Source: Clostridium guangxiense
GTDB lineage: Bacteria; Bacillota; Clostridia; Clostridiales; Clostridiaceae
DNA length: 57,955 nt
Assembly (NCBI RefSeq): GCF_021043395.1
Contig: NZ_JAJNKE010000002.1
Coordinates: forward strand, 1 to 57,955
Direction of reading: 5' to 3'
Below the pieces are notes generated by a model. It had not been told where the DNA came from. It saw nothing but the letters and a program-made list of their open reading frames with translations, and ran no database searches. Numbering within the stretch: position 1 is the first letter of the stretch; each line of letters begins with the position of its first letter. Shown here in pieces: positions 8,941 to 17,212 of the stretch. The position numbers were made by a program, and so were the translations under genes.

Positions 8941-10692
8941 TTATTTTATCAACTTTTTTAGATTGTTGTCCTTAAGTTCCTCTTTGTTCCAAGCAACAAC
9001 TGCAAAATTACCAGAAGAAATTTCATTTACTTTATTTATCCACTTAATTTCACTTTTAGCTTTTGTCTTTAAAAAATCACTTTTTGTATTAGAAAAAAAT
9101 AAGCTTGAATTTATTATCCACCACTTATTATTAATTCCTGCTCTTTTTAAATCTTTTTGTAATCTCTCTGCCTCATATACAGGAGTTGCTTCGGGAAGGG
9201 TTATTATCACTACTTCAGTTTCATTTTTATTTCTTAGCCTAGGAAGAAGCTTTAAAACTGATTTTGGAATATCGCCCTCGGATCTTTGTATTTCTTTATT
9301 GTAGTTTTGAGTAGAATCCAAAAGTAGTAAGGTGTGCCCGGTAGGTGCTGTATCTATAACCACCACTTCATTCTCTGCTTTATCAACTATATTCGCAAAG
9401 GCCCTAAATACTGCAATTTCTTGTGTGCAAGGTGAGCGCAAATCTTCTTCTATATATGCAATATCTTCCTCACTTATAGTTTCTCTAGCCTTTGATAATA
9501 CTTCTTTTTTATACTTCCTAAGTTCCTCTTTCTCATCTATTTTACTTGATTTTATATTAACACTTTCACTTATGACAAATTTTAAATGAGCTGCTGGATC
9601 TGTTGTAGCTAAGTGAACTTTTAATCCTTTTTCTGAAAGCCCAATTGCTATGGCTGCAGCTAAAGTAGTTTTACCAACACCCCCTTTTCCCATGGTAAAA
9701 ATAACTTTCTTTTTATTTGAATACAAATCATCAATAAGACTTTTTATACCTTTTAAGTTTTTGGTATCAAGCCTATTACTGCTTTGTTCGACAGTGTCCT
9801 TTTTTAGCATCATTCTTACATTATCAATTCCTGTAACATTGTAAGATCTTAAGGGTATTTCATAAGTGGTCATACCCTTTAAGTTTTCTGGGATATTTTT
9901 AAGGGCAAGCTGTTGTCTGTTATATAAGCTATTTGATATTTCATCAACATTAGCCTCCGTTGGCATTACGCCATTAATGACTAAAAGTTGATTATTGATA
10001 CCTATACCTTTTAATTCAAGAGAAGCTCTCTCAGCCTCCTTAAGTGGAGAATATTCAGGTCTTGAAACTAGTATTAATGTAGTTGCTTTACTATTTGATA
10101 GGATTTTAACAGCATTTTTGTACATTTCTTTTTTGCCTTCCAAACCGGATAATTGACCTAAGCAAGAAGCTCCATGTGTGCTTTCACTTATAAAATTACT
10201 CCAGGCTGATGGTAATTGCAGCATCCTTAAGGTATGACCAGTTGGCGCTGTATCAAATATAACATGATCATATTTTTTATTTATTTTTTTATCAGTTATA
10301 AAAGTAGAAAATTCATTAAACGCAGCTATTTCAACAGTACAGGAGCCAGAAAGCTGTTCTTCCATATTATTTATTACAGATTCAGGAAGCTTTCCTTTAT
10401 AAGGAGCTAAAACGGCTTCTCTATATTCTCTTGCTGCTTCTTCTGGATTAAGATTTACTACTATAAGATTAGGAACATCTTTTATAGCTGTTCCTTTATT
10501 ATTAAGTTCAACACCAAATACATCCTGTAGATTAGAAGCTGGATCTGTACTTATTAAAAGAATGTTCTTGCCATTTTCCGCAAGTGTGACTGCTGTTGCA
10601 CAAGCTGTTGAGGTTTTTCCAACGCCTCCCTTTCCAGTGAAAAATATATATTTAGTTAGTTTTATGTCTTCTGGGTTAAATAAATTGTACAT
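8941..10692 (-). CDS. arsA: Arsenite efflux pump ATPase ArsA
   Basis: A 583-residue tandem-duplicated ATPase. The N half carries GKGGVGKTSTACA and the C half GKGGVGKTTLAAA; both halves have the DTAPTGHTL motif and the Cys-containing metal-site regions (GSCTVEIAAF and SPCTQEIAVF). ArsA uses ATP hydrolysis to drive arsenite export, here presumably with the Acr3 permease encoded upstream. It is the last gene of the operon, 14 bp after arsD. Length and motifs fit a functional two-domain ArsA. Confidence 0.96.
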   Translation of the reverse strand: MYNLFNPEDIKLTKYIFFTGKGGVGKTSTACATAVTLAENGKNILLISTDPASNLQDVFGVELNNKGTAIKDVPNLIVVNLNPEEAAREYREAVLAPYKGKLPESVINNMEEQLSGSCTVEIAAFNEFSTFITDKKINKKYDHVIFDTAPTGHTLRMLQLPSAWSNFISESTHGASCLGQLSGLEGKKEMYKNAVKILSNSKATTLILVSRPEYSPLKEAERASLELKGIGINNQLLVINGVMPTEANVDEISNSLYNRQQLALKNIPENLKGMTTYEIPLRSYNVTGIDNVRMMLKKDTVEQSSNRLDTKNLKGIKSLIDDLYSNKKKVIFTMGKGGVGKTTLAAAIAIGLSEKGLKVHLATTDPAAHLKFVISESVNIKSSKIDEKEELRKYKKEVLSKARETISEEDIAYIEEDLRSPCTQEIAVFRAFANIVDKAENEVVVIDTAPTGHTLLLLDSTQNYNKEIQRSEGDIPKSVLKLLPRLRNKNETEVVIITLPEATPVYEAERLQKDLKRAGINNKWWIINSSLFFSNTKSDFLKTKAKSEIKWINKVNEISSGNFAVVAWNKEELKDNNLKKLIK

Positions 10693-10706
10693 TATGAACC
10701 TTCTTT

Positions 10707-11063
10707 CTAACAGCAGTTTTTCTTGGGTTTTTTGATACTTAAATGAGATATATCACGCTTAGATAATCCTGACCATGAGGCAAATTCATCATTTGTTGGG
10801 TATTCCTTAACTTTTACTATTTCACCATTGACAAGAGTTATTGGAAGCATATCTGCACCTTTATCCATTAAACATTCATTTATTTTTTTATTATCTATAA
10901 AAGCCTGAGGTTCACTAGAAAGATTGTGCCTAGTAACTTTAACTCCTTTTTTAAGCATATTGTTAATAACTGTAGCAACCCTTAAAAGTTCCTTGTTTAT
11001 GCTAGGACCGCATACTCCTGTAGAGCAGCACATGGCCGGGTCAAAAATTTCTATTTTACTCAT
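10707..11063 (-). CDS. arsD: Arsenite metallochaperone ArsD
   Basis: A 118-residue ArsD. The arsenite-binding cysteines C12, C13 and C18 are present in DPAMCCSTGVCGP, and a vicinal Cys pair ends the protein (KNCC). ArsD passes As(III) or Sb(III) to ArsA and can act as a weak co-repressor. It starts after AAGGAGCG and is 14 bp upstream of arsA, consistent with the usual arsDA coupling. A strong hairpin lies just upstream, between arsC and arsD. Confidence 0.95.
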   Translation of the reverse strand: MSKIEIFDPAMCCSTGVCGPSINKELLRVATVINNMLKKGVKVTRHNLSSEPQAFIDNKKINECLMDKGADMLPITLVNGEIVKVKEYPTNDEFASWSGLSKRDISHLSIKKPKKNCC

Positions 11064-11091
11064 TTTTATCGCTCCTTATAAAGATAAAGCA

Positions 11092-11117
11092 CTTGAAATT
11101 TGAAAATTAATTTGTAC
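11092..11117. repeat. 26-bp dispersed repeat, copy 1
   Basis: The reverse complement of this stretch, beginning GTACAAATTAATTTTCAA, recurs at 54983-55008 with a single difference. Both copies are intergenic. Function unknown; this copy overlaps the left arm of the arsC-arsD hairpin. Confidence 0.6.
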
Positions 11118-11149
11118 CAAAATGCTTTTCTTTGAGCATTATGGTACAA
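11112..11149 (-). promoter_or_regulatory. Intercistronic hairpin between arsC and arsD
   Basis: TTGTACCAAAATGCT and AGCATTATGGTACAA form a stem of about 15 bp with one mismatch and a short loop. No T-run follows on the minus strand. It could set differential expression of arsC versus arsDA by processing or partial termination; this role is inferred. Confidence 0.5.
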
Positions 11150-11177
11150 GTTGGTTTTGGAAGTTAAAATGGCTTCA

Positions 11178-11588
11178 CTATAATTTAATCTCATTATTTT
11201 TAATTCTTTTTGCCAAACTTTTAACCTTTTCTTCAATGGCTTTTGCAGTTTTTATAAATTCATCATCATTTTTTCCTGATGGATCATCTAAGCCCCAATC
11301 TTCTGTATGCTTTGAAGGTAGGAAAGGACAAACTACATTGCAGCCCATTTTTATTGCTATATCAATTTTAGGAAGGTCTTCTAGCAATTTTGACTTTTGT
11401 GTTTTATTCATATCTATATTGTATAAATTATTTATAATTCTTACTGCATCTTGGTTTATATTAGGGCGCAGCTCAGTTCCGGCAGAGTAAGATTCAAATG
11501 TATTAGAAGCAAATAATTTACCTAATGCTTCTGCCATTTGTGATCTACAAGAATTGTGTACACATATAAACGCTACTTTGGGTTTCAT
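11178..11588 (-). CDS. arsC: Thioredoxin-type arsenate reductase ArsC
   Basis: A 136-residue protein of the low-molecular-weight phosphatase fold. The P-loop is CVHNSCRSQMAEAL (nucleophile C9, R15). Further redox cysteines are C83 and C87 in MGCNVVCPFLP, with the conserved EDWGLDDPSG after them. It reduces arsenate to arsenite for export by Acr3. In related clostridial proteins the position after CPFLP is, as I recall, often Cys; here it is Ser, so the exact relay may differ. It lies between acr3 and arsD in the operon. Confidence 0.93.
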   Translation of the reverse strand: MKPKVAFICVHNSCRSQMAEALGKLFASNTFESYSAGTELRPNINQDAVRIINNLYNIDMNKTQKSKLLEDLPKIDIAIKMGCNVVCPFLPSKHTEDWGLDDPSGKNDDEFIKTAKAIEEKVKSLAKRIKNNEIKL

Positions 11589-11663
11589 TTAATATTCCTC
11601 CAGATTTAATTTTTAGATTTTATTAATAATATAAATATTTATCAGAATTTTTAAAAAGCATAA

Positions 11664-12716
11664 CTATTGTTTAAAATATTTTCGTCCCCAATGTAGTGCT
11701 ACATTTACAAGACCTATCATAACGGGAACTTCTACTAATGGTCCTATAACTGCTGTGAAGGCCTCTTTTGATTCTATTCCAAATACTGCAACTGCAACGG
11801 CTATTGCAAGTTCAAAGTTATTACTTGCAGCAGTAAATGAGAGGGTAGCTGTTTTTTTATAATCTATTCCTGCTTTGTAGCTTATAAAAAATGAAATTGA
11901 AAACATTATAACAAAATATATTAAGAGTGGAACGGCAATTCGTATAACATCTAATGGAAGAACAACTATATATTTACCCTTATAAGTAAACATAATTACA
12001 ATAGTAAATAACAAGGCAATTAATGCAAGAGGGCTTATTTTTGGTACAAACTTTTTTGTGTACCATTCTGTTCCCATTTTAGGCTCCAATAGAAGTCGTG
12101 TAAGTAATCCTGCTACAAATGGTATTCCAAGATAAATTGCTACGGAACTTGCCACTTTGCTCATAGAAATATCAACTTTATAGCCAGTTAGTCCAAACCA
12201 TGTTGGAAGTATAGTTATAAATATATAGCAGTACAGTGAGTAAAATATAACTTGGAAAATTGAGTTAAAGGCTACAAGTGCAGCCGCATATTCTGTATCT
12301 CCTTTAGCTAAGCTATTCCAAACAATAACCATAGCTATGCATCTTGCAAGACCAATTAATATAAGTCCAGTCATGAAGGCTGGGTATGATTTTAGAAAAA
12401 CAACTGCAAGTATAAACATTAAAATTGGTCCTATAACCCAGTTTTGAAAAAGTGATAAACCTAGAATCTTTGGATTTTTAAAAACCTTATACAGTTCTTT
12501 GTAATTAACTTTTGCAAGTGGGGGATATAGCATAACAATAAGTCCTATAGCCATAGGAATAGACGTTGTACCTACTGATAAACTTGATAATGTTCTAGAA
12601 AGACTCGGCACAGCCCATCCTAAAAATATTCCTACTGCCATTGCGGTAAAAATCCATACTGTCAAATAACGATCAAGCCATGATAATTTTGATGAGTTAT
12701 TATTCAAATTAATCAA
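11664..12716 (-). CDS. acr3: Arsenite efflux permease Acr3
   Basis: A 350-residue membrane protein with about ten helices, a member of the bile/arsenite/riboflavin transporter superfamily. It begins with a hydrophilic stretch and then [11 protein letters not shown], a typical Acr3 start. The conserved [12 protein letters not shown] segment carries the Cys needed for As(III) transport in characterised Acr3 proteins. It is second in the operon, after arsR, and is the probable partner of ArsA. Confidence 0.94.
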   Translation of the reverse strand: MINLNNNSSKLSWLDRYLTVWIFTAMAVGIFLGWAVPSLSRTLSSLSVGTTSIPMAIGLIVMLYPPLAKVNYKELYKVFKNPKILGLSLFQNWVIGPILMFILAVVFLKSYPAFMTGLILIGLARCIAMVIVWNSLAKGDTEYAAALVAFNSIFQVIFYSLYCYIFITILPTWFGLTGYKVDISMSKVASSVAIYLGIPFVAGLLTRLLLEPKMGTEWYTKKFVPKISPLALIALLFTIVIMFTYKGKYIVVLPLDVIRIAVPLLIYFVIMFSISFFISYKAGIDYKKTATLSFTAASNNFELAIAVAVAVFGIESKEAFTAVIGPLVEVPVMIGLVNVALHWGRKYFKQ

Positions 12717-12831
12717 CTCCCTTTATACAATTATAGGAGGGTGTGATAAAGTCCATTTTATACATCAAAATGTGGAAAAGCAAAGCATGTAATTATTGAT
12801 ATATAAGGCTTTATAAACTGTAAAATTATAG

Positions 12832-13215
12832 TTAATCACATTCTCCTATATTGTGACATGCTTTGCCTTCTTTTAAATCATCACAAGTTAAACCACTGTT
12901 TTTATATTTTTTTAGCCTTTGCAAATCCTTTTTACACTGTTCTAACTTAATTGCCTGTGTTCTTAAGATTTCATCTATAAATGGAAAAGCTTTAATTGTG
13001 TCGAGATCTATTTTGTAGTATACATATTTATTTATCTTATAGTAATCGAGAATTTTAGCAGTTGTAAGCTTGGTCAAATGACGTGATGCATTAGATTGAC
13101 TGATGTTTAACACAGTTTCTATTTCACATACGCACATTTCATTGTCTTTAAGCAAATTTAATATTCTCATGCGTGTTTCATCAGATAGTGCTTTCATCAC
13201 TTGTATTAAATCCAT
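12832..13215 (-). CDS. arsR: ArsR-family arsenic-responsive repressor
   Basis: A 127-residue winged-helix repressor. The metal site CVC at residues 28-30 (NEMCVCEIETVL) is the classical As(III)/Sb(III) alpha-3 site, directly before the recognition helix ISQSNASRHLTKL. I start at ATG 13215 because AGGAGTG lies 8 bp before it; an upstream in-frame ATG at 13257 lies in the promoter dyad. It is the first gene of the ars operon and should repress it until arsenite binds. Confidence 0.93.
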   Translation of the reverse strand: MDLIQVMKALSDETRMRILNLLKDNEMCVCEIETVLNISQSNASRHLTKLTTAKILDYYKINKYVYYKIDLDTIKAFPFIDEILRTQAIKLEQCKKDLQRLKKYKNSGLTCDDLKEGKACHNIGECD

Positions 13216-13230
13216 TATTTTCACTCCTAT

Positions 13231-13260
13231 CATATGAACATATTCAATTATAATCATATG
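13231..13260 (-). promoter_or_regulatory. Candidate ars operon promoter/operator
   Basis: CATATG ends flank an AT-rich core containing TATAAT on the minus strand, directly before the arsR ribosome site. An ArsR dyad overlapping the -10 region is expected here. The -35 box is unclear, so this is a location call rather than a defined promoter. Confidence 0.4.
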
Positions 13261-13294
13261 GCATGTGAGTTAAATTTGCAATACTATTTTAAAA

Positions 13295-13369
13295 TTATAG
13301 TCCAATGCTTGTTCCAGGACCTGTAATCATAAATGCAAGAACTGCTTCACAACTGTGCGCTGTGCACTT
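13295..13369 (-). pseudogene. C-terminal remnant of a UPF0718/ArsP-like permease
   Basis: One minus-strand frame reads EAVLAFMITGPGTSIGL followed by a stop. This resembles the conserved AFL-AGP-T segment of UPF0718 permeases (YraQ/ArsP group), some of which export organoarsenicals. Only about 24 codons survive, without start or ribosome site. It lies on the same strand just upstream of arsR, so the ars locus may once have carried this gene. The identification rests on one motif. Confidence 0.35.
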
Positions 13370-13465
13370 ATTTTTTATAAGTTAAATGTTATTAAAAGGA
13401 TTTTTGCTAATTTTACTGTTTCAATTTGTACATCTACATATTATGTAATTCTGATATGCTAAACG

Positions 13466-13497
13466 ATATTGACAATTATTATCATTTACAATATAAT
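13466..13497 (+). promoter_or_regulatory. feoAB promoter with overlapping Fur-like box
   Basis: TTGACA at 13469-13474 and TATAAT at 13492-13497 are separated by 17 bp, a full sigma-A consensus. ATTGACAATTATTATCATT, covering the -35 box and spacer, matches the Fur consensus GATAATGATAATCATTATC well. This implies repression by Fe(II)-Fur and expression under iron limitation. Confidence 0.8.
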
Positions 13498-13574
13498 ATA
13501 TTTAGAAAGAGCTTTAGATAGCTTTTAACAATAAACCAATATATTATAATAATTTATATATGGAGGCGTTTAAT

Positions 13575-13799
13575 ATGAGTTTATATGATTTAAGTCTTAA
13601 TGGAATAGGGAAAATAAAAAGTATAGAAGGTGATGAAAGATTGTCAAAGAGGTTATCAGCTTTGGGATTTACAGAAGGAACTAGAGTTAAAATTAAAAAT
13701 TTTGCTCCATTTGGTGACCCTATTTTAGTAAGTGTAAGAGGATATGATGTTGCAATAAGAAAGAATGATGCAAAGAATATTTTCTTAAAGGAGGCCTAA
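13575..13799 (+). CDS. feoA: Ferrous iron transport protein FeoA
   Basis: A 75-residue SH3-like cytoplasmic protein that modulates FeoB. The sequence RLSALGFTEGTRVKIKNFAPFGDPILVSVRG (quoted here only for its RLSALGF and GDPILV landmarks) is typical. I use ATG 13575 because GGAGG at 13562 precedes it; ATG 13560 would contain that site. It lies 3 bp from feoB and shares its promoter. Confidence 0.95.
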   Translation: MSLYDLSLNGIGKIKSIEGDERLSKRLSALGFTEGTRVKIKNFAPFGDPILVSVRGYDVAIRKNDAKNIFLKEA

Positions 13800-13802
13800 A
13801 TA

Positions 13803-15563
13803 ATGACCACTGCTGCACTTATTGGCAATCCTAATGTTGGGAAAACCTCGTTATTTAACATACTTACAGGCTCAAATCAATATGTAGGAAATTGGGCGGG
13901 CGTAACTGTTGATAAAACTGTAGGATTTTTAGATAAATCCGTTGAAATAGTAGATTTACCTGGTATATATGCTATGGATACTTATTCAAATGAAGAAAAG
14001 GTATCAAAAAACTTTTTACTTAATGAAAAGGTTGATGTAATAATAAATATAGTAGATGCATCGAATCTTGATAGAAACTTGTATCTTACAACACAACTTA
14101 AAGAATTTAAAAAGCCTATTATATTAGTTTTAAATATGATTGATGTGATAGACAAAAAAGGAATTATAATAAATTATGATAAATTGTCACAAGAATTAAA
14201 GGTAAAAGTTATACCTATAGTGGCAGCAAAAAATAAAAATATAGATAAAGTTAAAGAAACCTTAATTAAAGGAGAATTTTTGGGCTCTCTAGATAATGAT
14301 AATTACTGTTTTCATTCCGAAGAAGAAGCCTATAAGTACATAGAAGAAGTATTAAGTAAATGTGTAGAGCACCCATCAAAAGAAGTAAAATCAACTACAG
14401 AAAAGGTAGACAAGGTATTATTAAATAAATTTTTGGCATATCCATCATTTGCAATTATTATTTGGATTATATTTAAGCTTACATTTTCTTGGGTTGGGGG
14501 GCCTCTTCAAAATTTAGCTGATGATTTTGTAAACAATTCTTTAATACCACATTTACACTCTTTATTATCTTTCACTAGTCCATGGTTTAATTCCTTACTT
14601 ATAGATGGAATAGTTGGAGGAGTCGGATCAATAATTGTTTTCCTTCCAATAATACTTACCTTGTTTTTTTGTATATCAATATTAGAAGACAGCGGATATA
14701 TGGCAAGAGCAGCATTTTTAATGGATGTAATTATGAGGAAAATGGGACTGTCAGGTAAAGCATTTATTCCACTTGTAATGGGATTTGGATGCTCGGTGCC
14801 CGCAATAATGTCGGCAAGAACTCTTGAAAGTGAAAAGGATAGAAAATTAACGGCTTTAATAGTACCGTTTATGTCATGTAATGCTAAGTTACCTATATAC
14901 GCTTTACTTACAGCTGCATTATTTCCTAAAAATCAGGGGCTGGTTATTGGTTCTCTTTATTTATTCGGAATTATTATTGCGTTTATAATAGGAAAGGTAT
15001 TTAAGAACTCATTATTTAAAAAGGATGAAGAACCATTAGTTATCGAATTACCTGAATATAAGGTTCCTGGACTTAAAAGCTTGCTTATGCATACCTGGGA
15101 CAAGGGAAAAGGCTTTTTAAAGAAAGCTGGTACTATAATATTTTCAATTTCAGTTATAATTTGGTTTCTTTCACATTTTGGTGTTAGTGGTATGGTGAGT
15201 ATCAAAGAAAGCTTTCTATCAGATATTGGCCGTGTATTAGTACCATTTTTTTCACCTTTAGGATTTGGAACATGGCAAAATTCAGTTTCAATAGTTAGCG
15301 GAATGGCGGCTAAAGAGGTAGTTGTAAGTACAATGAGTGTTCTATATGGAGCAAGTATTTCAACTATAATTCCAACCTTGTTTACTCCAGTTACAGCTTA
15401 CGCATTTTTGGTCTTTGTGCTTTTATATCCACCTTGTATTTCAGCACTTGCAACTATGAAAAAAGAGTATGGAACAAAAATGATGCTATTTCTGATAGTT
15501 TATCAAATATGTATTGCATGGATTGCCGCTTTTGCGGTGTACAGAATTGGAAGTTTGTTGTAA
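13803..15563 (+). CDS. feoB: Ferrous iron transporter FeoB
   Basis: A 586-residue Fe(II) permease with an N-terminal G domain: G1 GNPNVGKTS (residues 8-16), G2 region WAGVTVDKT, G3 DLPGIY and G4 NMID. A helical switch region follows, then the membrane part with two Gate motifs (GCSVPAIMSAR and GMAAKEVVVSTM). It is on the short side for FeoB but shows no break. It is translationally linked to feoA and probably Fur-regulated. A family A palindromic element begins right after its stop codon. Confidence 0.95.
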   Translation: MTTAALIGNPNVGKTSLFNILTGSNQYVGNWAGVTVDKTVGFLDKSVEIVDLPGIYAMDTYSNEEKVSKNFLLNEKVDVIINIVDASNLDRNLYLTTQLKEFKKPIILVLNMIDVIDKKGIIINYDKLSQELKVKVIPIVAAKNKNIDKVKETLIKGEFLGSLDNDNYCFHSEEEAYKYIEEVLSKCVEHPSKEVKSTTEKVDKVLLNKFLAYPSFAIIIWIIFKLTFSWVGGPLQNLADDFVNNSLIPHLHSLLSFTSPWFNSLLIDGIVGGVGSIIVFLPIILTLFFCISILEDSGYMARAAFLMDVIMRKMGLSGKAFIPLVMGFGCSVPAIMSARTLESEKDRKLTALIVPFMSCNAKLPIYALLTAALFPKNQGLVIGSLYLFGIIIAFIIGKVFKNSLFKKDEEPLVIELPEYKVPGLKSLLMHTWDKGKGFLKKAGTIIFSISVIIWFLSHFGVSGMVSIKESFLSDIGRVLVPFFSPLGFGTWQNSVSIVSGMAAKEVVVSTMSVLYGASISTIIPTLFTPVTAYAFLVFVLLYPPCISALATMKKEYGTKMMLFLIVYQICIAWIAAFAVYRIGSLL

Positions 15564-15680
15564 AAGATGTACATTGAAATATGGTGATTTAAAAAAATTC
15601 TAATAAGTCTTGGTATTTTGTGATTCTTTTACCTTAGACTTATAGAATTTTTTTAATGTTGCAAAGCATTGTTACTTCGC
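15564..15680. repeat. Family A palindromic element, copy A1
   Basis: AAAAAAATTCTAATAAGTCT pairs with AGACTTATAGAATTTTTTT around a loop, and the right end GCATTGTTACTTCGC matches the terminal sequence of copy A3. The left end is eroded. It starts directly after the feoB stop codon and could serve as a terminator for feoB and for the convergent MFS gene. Confidence 0.6.
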
Positions 15681-15731
15681 AATATTTTTAAATTAATTTT
15701 TAGTGTGATATCTCCTGCGGATTGTGAATTA

Positions 15732-16886
15732 TTAATCGTGTATGTTCTTTTGTTTAAATAGCAAATATCTTGCAGAGACTAAGGCAATATATAAATAGAA
15801 GAAAATTTGAATTATAAATACATATGTTATCTTTATTCCACCTGCAAAACCTATTATATATGTTAAAAGTGTTGCTCCAAGGTTGTTGAACATGCTCATT
15901 GCAGCTGAAGTAGAAGGTATTTGTTCTTTTGAAATATGCTGCATTATATAACCTTGTATAGCTGGGTATATTGCAGATATTGTTATGCCTATAATTGAAA
16001 TTCCGATTATAGCATGGAGTTTAGTATTTCCAAGTAACATAATTAGCACACCTAAAATTGATATTATAGGAGAAATAGAAAGAAATTTAAGTTGACCAAT
16101 TTTTTCTAATAAAATATCTGAAAGTGTTCTTCCAATAGTAAAAAGGATCCAGAAGCCTAAAAGTATACCTGGAACATCAAGTTTGCTCAAACCATAATAC
16201 TTTTCAAGAAAATTTCCAGTCCAGTTTGTTGTGGAAATTTCTGCTCCAACATAAAAGAATATTGCTATACAAAGCATTAAAGTAAATGGATTAGAAATTA
16301 CAGAAATAAATTTAGTTTCTTTAGATCCAAATTTTATTATAGAAACTTCTTCAAGTTTAGTTGCTAAAAAAATAAATATGCAAACGGTTAACATATGAAA
16401 AATATAGGTGTAGCTAAAATTTATTCCGCTCTTTAATATGAATCTATCAATTGGTTGTATTAAAATTCCACCGAGTCCAAAGCAGGCATTGTAAAGACCA
16501 TATTTTTGATATTTTTTTGGTAGTAGGGAAAGTAGAGTGACAAGGCTTAAGCCAGATAATCCTAGCGCAAGTCCAGAAATAAAGTAGGCTATTAAAAGTA
16601 TGTAAAATGATGTTGAAAATATTATTATAATGCTTGATAAAATGAGAAGTAAAAGCCCACAATAAAGGCTTTTTTTAAGACCTAATTTTATAATGATTTT
16701 TGCACCTATTAGACTCATAATAAATGATGCACAGTATACAACAGACGGAAGCATTGAAATAACACTATTTGATACATTATAGGTGCTTCGTATTGTTGTT
16801 ATAAAAGGAGATAGGGTATTAGAAAATAAAGATAAAAAAAATGTGCCTATAAAAATTATAGCCATGTTTTTGAAGTTTTTATGCAT
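15732..16886 (-). CDS. MFS transporter, first of two paralogues
   Basis: A 384-residue transporter with about 12 helices. It is closely similar over its whole length to the MFS protein at 21427-22581; shared stretches include FLSLFSNTLSPFITTI, SVVYCASFIMS and EISTTNWTGNFLEKYYGLSK. The STTNW and G-GFGLGGILIQP-like features suggest a sugar/fucose-permease-like branch, but the substrate is not determined. It begins after AGGAGGAAAAC on the minus strand. Together the pair brackets the decayed sorbitol PTS locus. Confidence 0.88.
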   Translation of the reverse strand: MHKNFKNMAIIFIGTFFLSLFSNTLSPFITTIRSTYNVSNSVISMLPSVVYCASFIMSLIGAKIIIKLGLKKSLYCGLLLLILSSIIIIFSTSFYILLIAYFISGLALGLSGLSLVTLLSLLPKKYQKYGLYNACFGLGGILIQPIDRFILKSGINFSYTYIFHMLTVCIFIFLATKLEEVSIIKFGSKETKFISVISNPFTLMLCIAIFFYVGAEISTTNWTGNFLEKYYGLSKLDVPGILLGFWILFTIGRTLSDILLEKIGQLKFLSISPIISILGVLIMLLGNTKLHAIIGISIIGITISAIYPAIQGYIMQHISKEQIPSTSAAMSMFNNLGATLLTYIIGFAGGIKITYVFIIQIFFYLYIALVSARYLLFKQKNIHD

Positions 16887-16930
16887 AGTTTTCCTCCTTG
16901 TAGAATGATGAGTGCGTTAATTTATATATA

Positions 16931-16977
16931 CGTTTACATATATGCTTATATATTATAGCATATATATATGTCAACGT
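16931..16977 (-). promoter_or_regulatory. Dyad operator/promoter of the first MFS gene
   Basis: CGTTTACATATATGC and GCATATATATATGTCAACG are arms of a near-perfect dyad 45-90 bp upstream of the MFS start. The minus strand reads TTGACA inside the distal arm, a plausible -35 box. A repressor site is likely; the protein that binds it is unknown. The second MFS paralogue lacks an equivalent dyad. Confidence 0.5.
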
Positions 16978-16989
16978 ATACGCATAAAT

Positions 16990-17070
16990 GGAGCCGCTGT
17001 GCTAAAAAATGATGACCAGATTGCATGCGGTGAGTTCTATCGAGAGTGTCTGCTGAAGATTGGCTTCTAA
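16990..17070 (+). pseudogene. Short GC-richer coding remnant, unidentified
   Basis: One frame reads GAAVLKNDDQIACGEF then YRECLLKIGF and a stop: 26 sense codons with balanced composition and higher GC than the flanks. There is no start or ribosome site. It looks like the C-terminal end of a lost gene. I could not assign a family. Confidence 0.3.
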
Positions 17071-17114
17071 TCCATAAAATAGAGTAGTATAATATAATCT
17101 ACATTTATAATTAG

Positions 17115-17151
17115 TATATAGTTTTTCATTATAATTGTGAAAAACTATATA
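17115..17151. promoter_or_regulatory. Perfect inverted repeat before the PRD activator
   Basis: TATATAGTTTTTCA and TGAAAAACTATATA form a perfect 14-bp dyad with a 9-base centre, 62 bp before the activator start. It may be an operator for autoregulation or an RNA hairpin. No T-run follows. Confidence 0.5.
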
Positions 17152-17212
17152 TTAATTATTTGCAAAATTTAATTTATAATAAAGGCAATAAGAACAGAAG
17201 AGGATGATTTAA

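Noticed and set aside
13803-15563. FeoB truncated because it is only 586 residues
   Set aside because: The G domain, both Gate regions and a normal C-terminus are present; the family includes such compact members.
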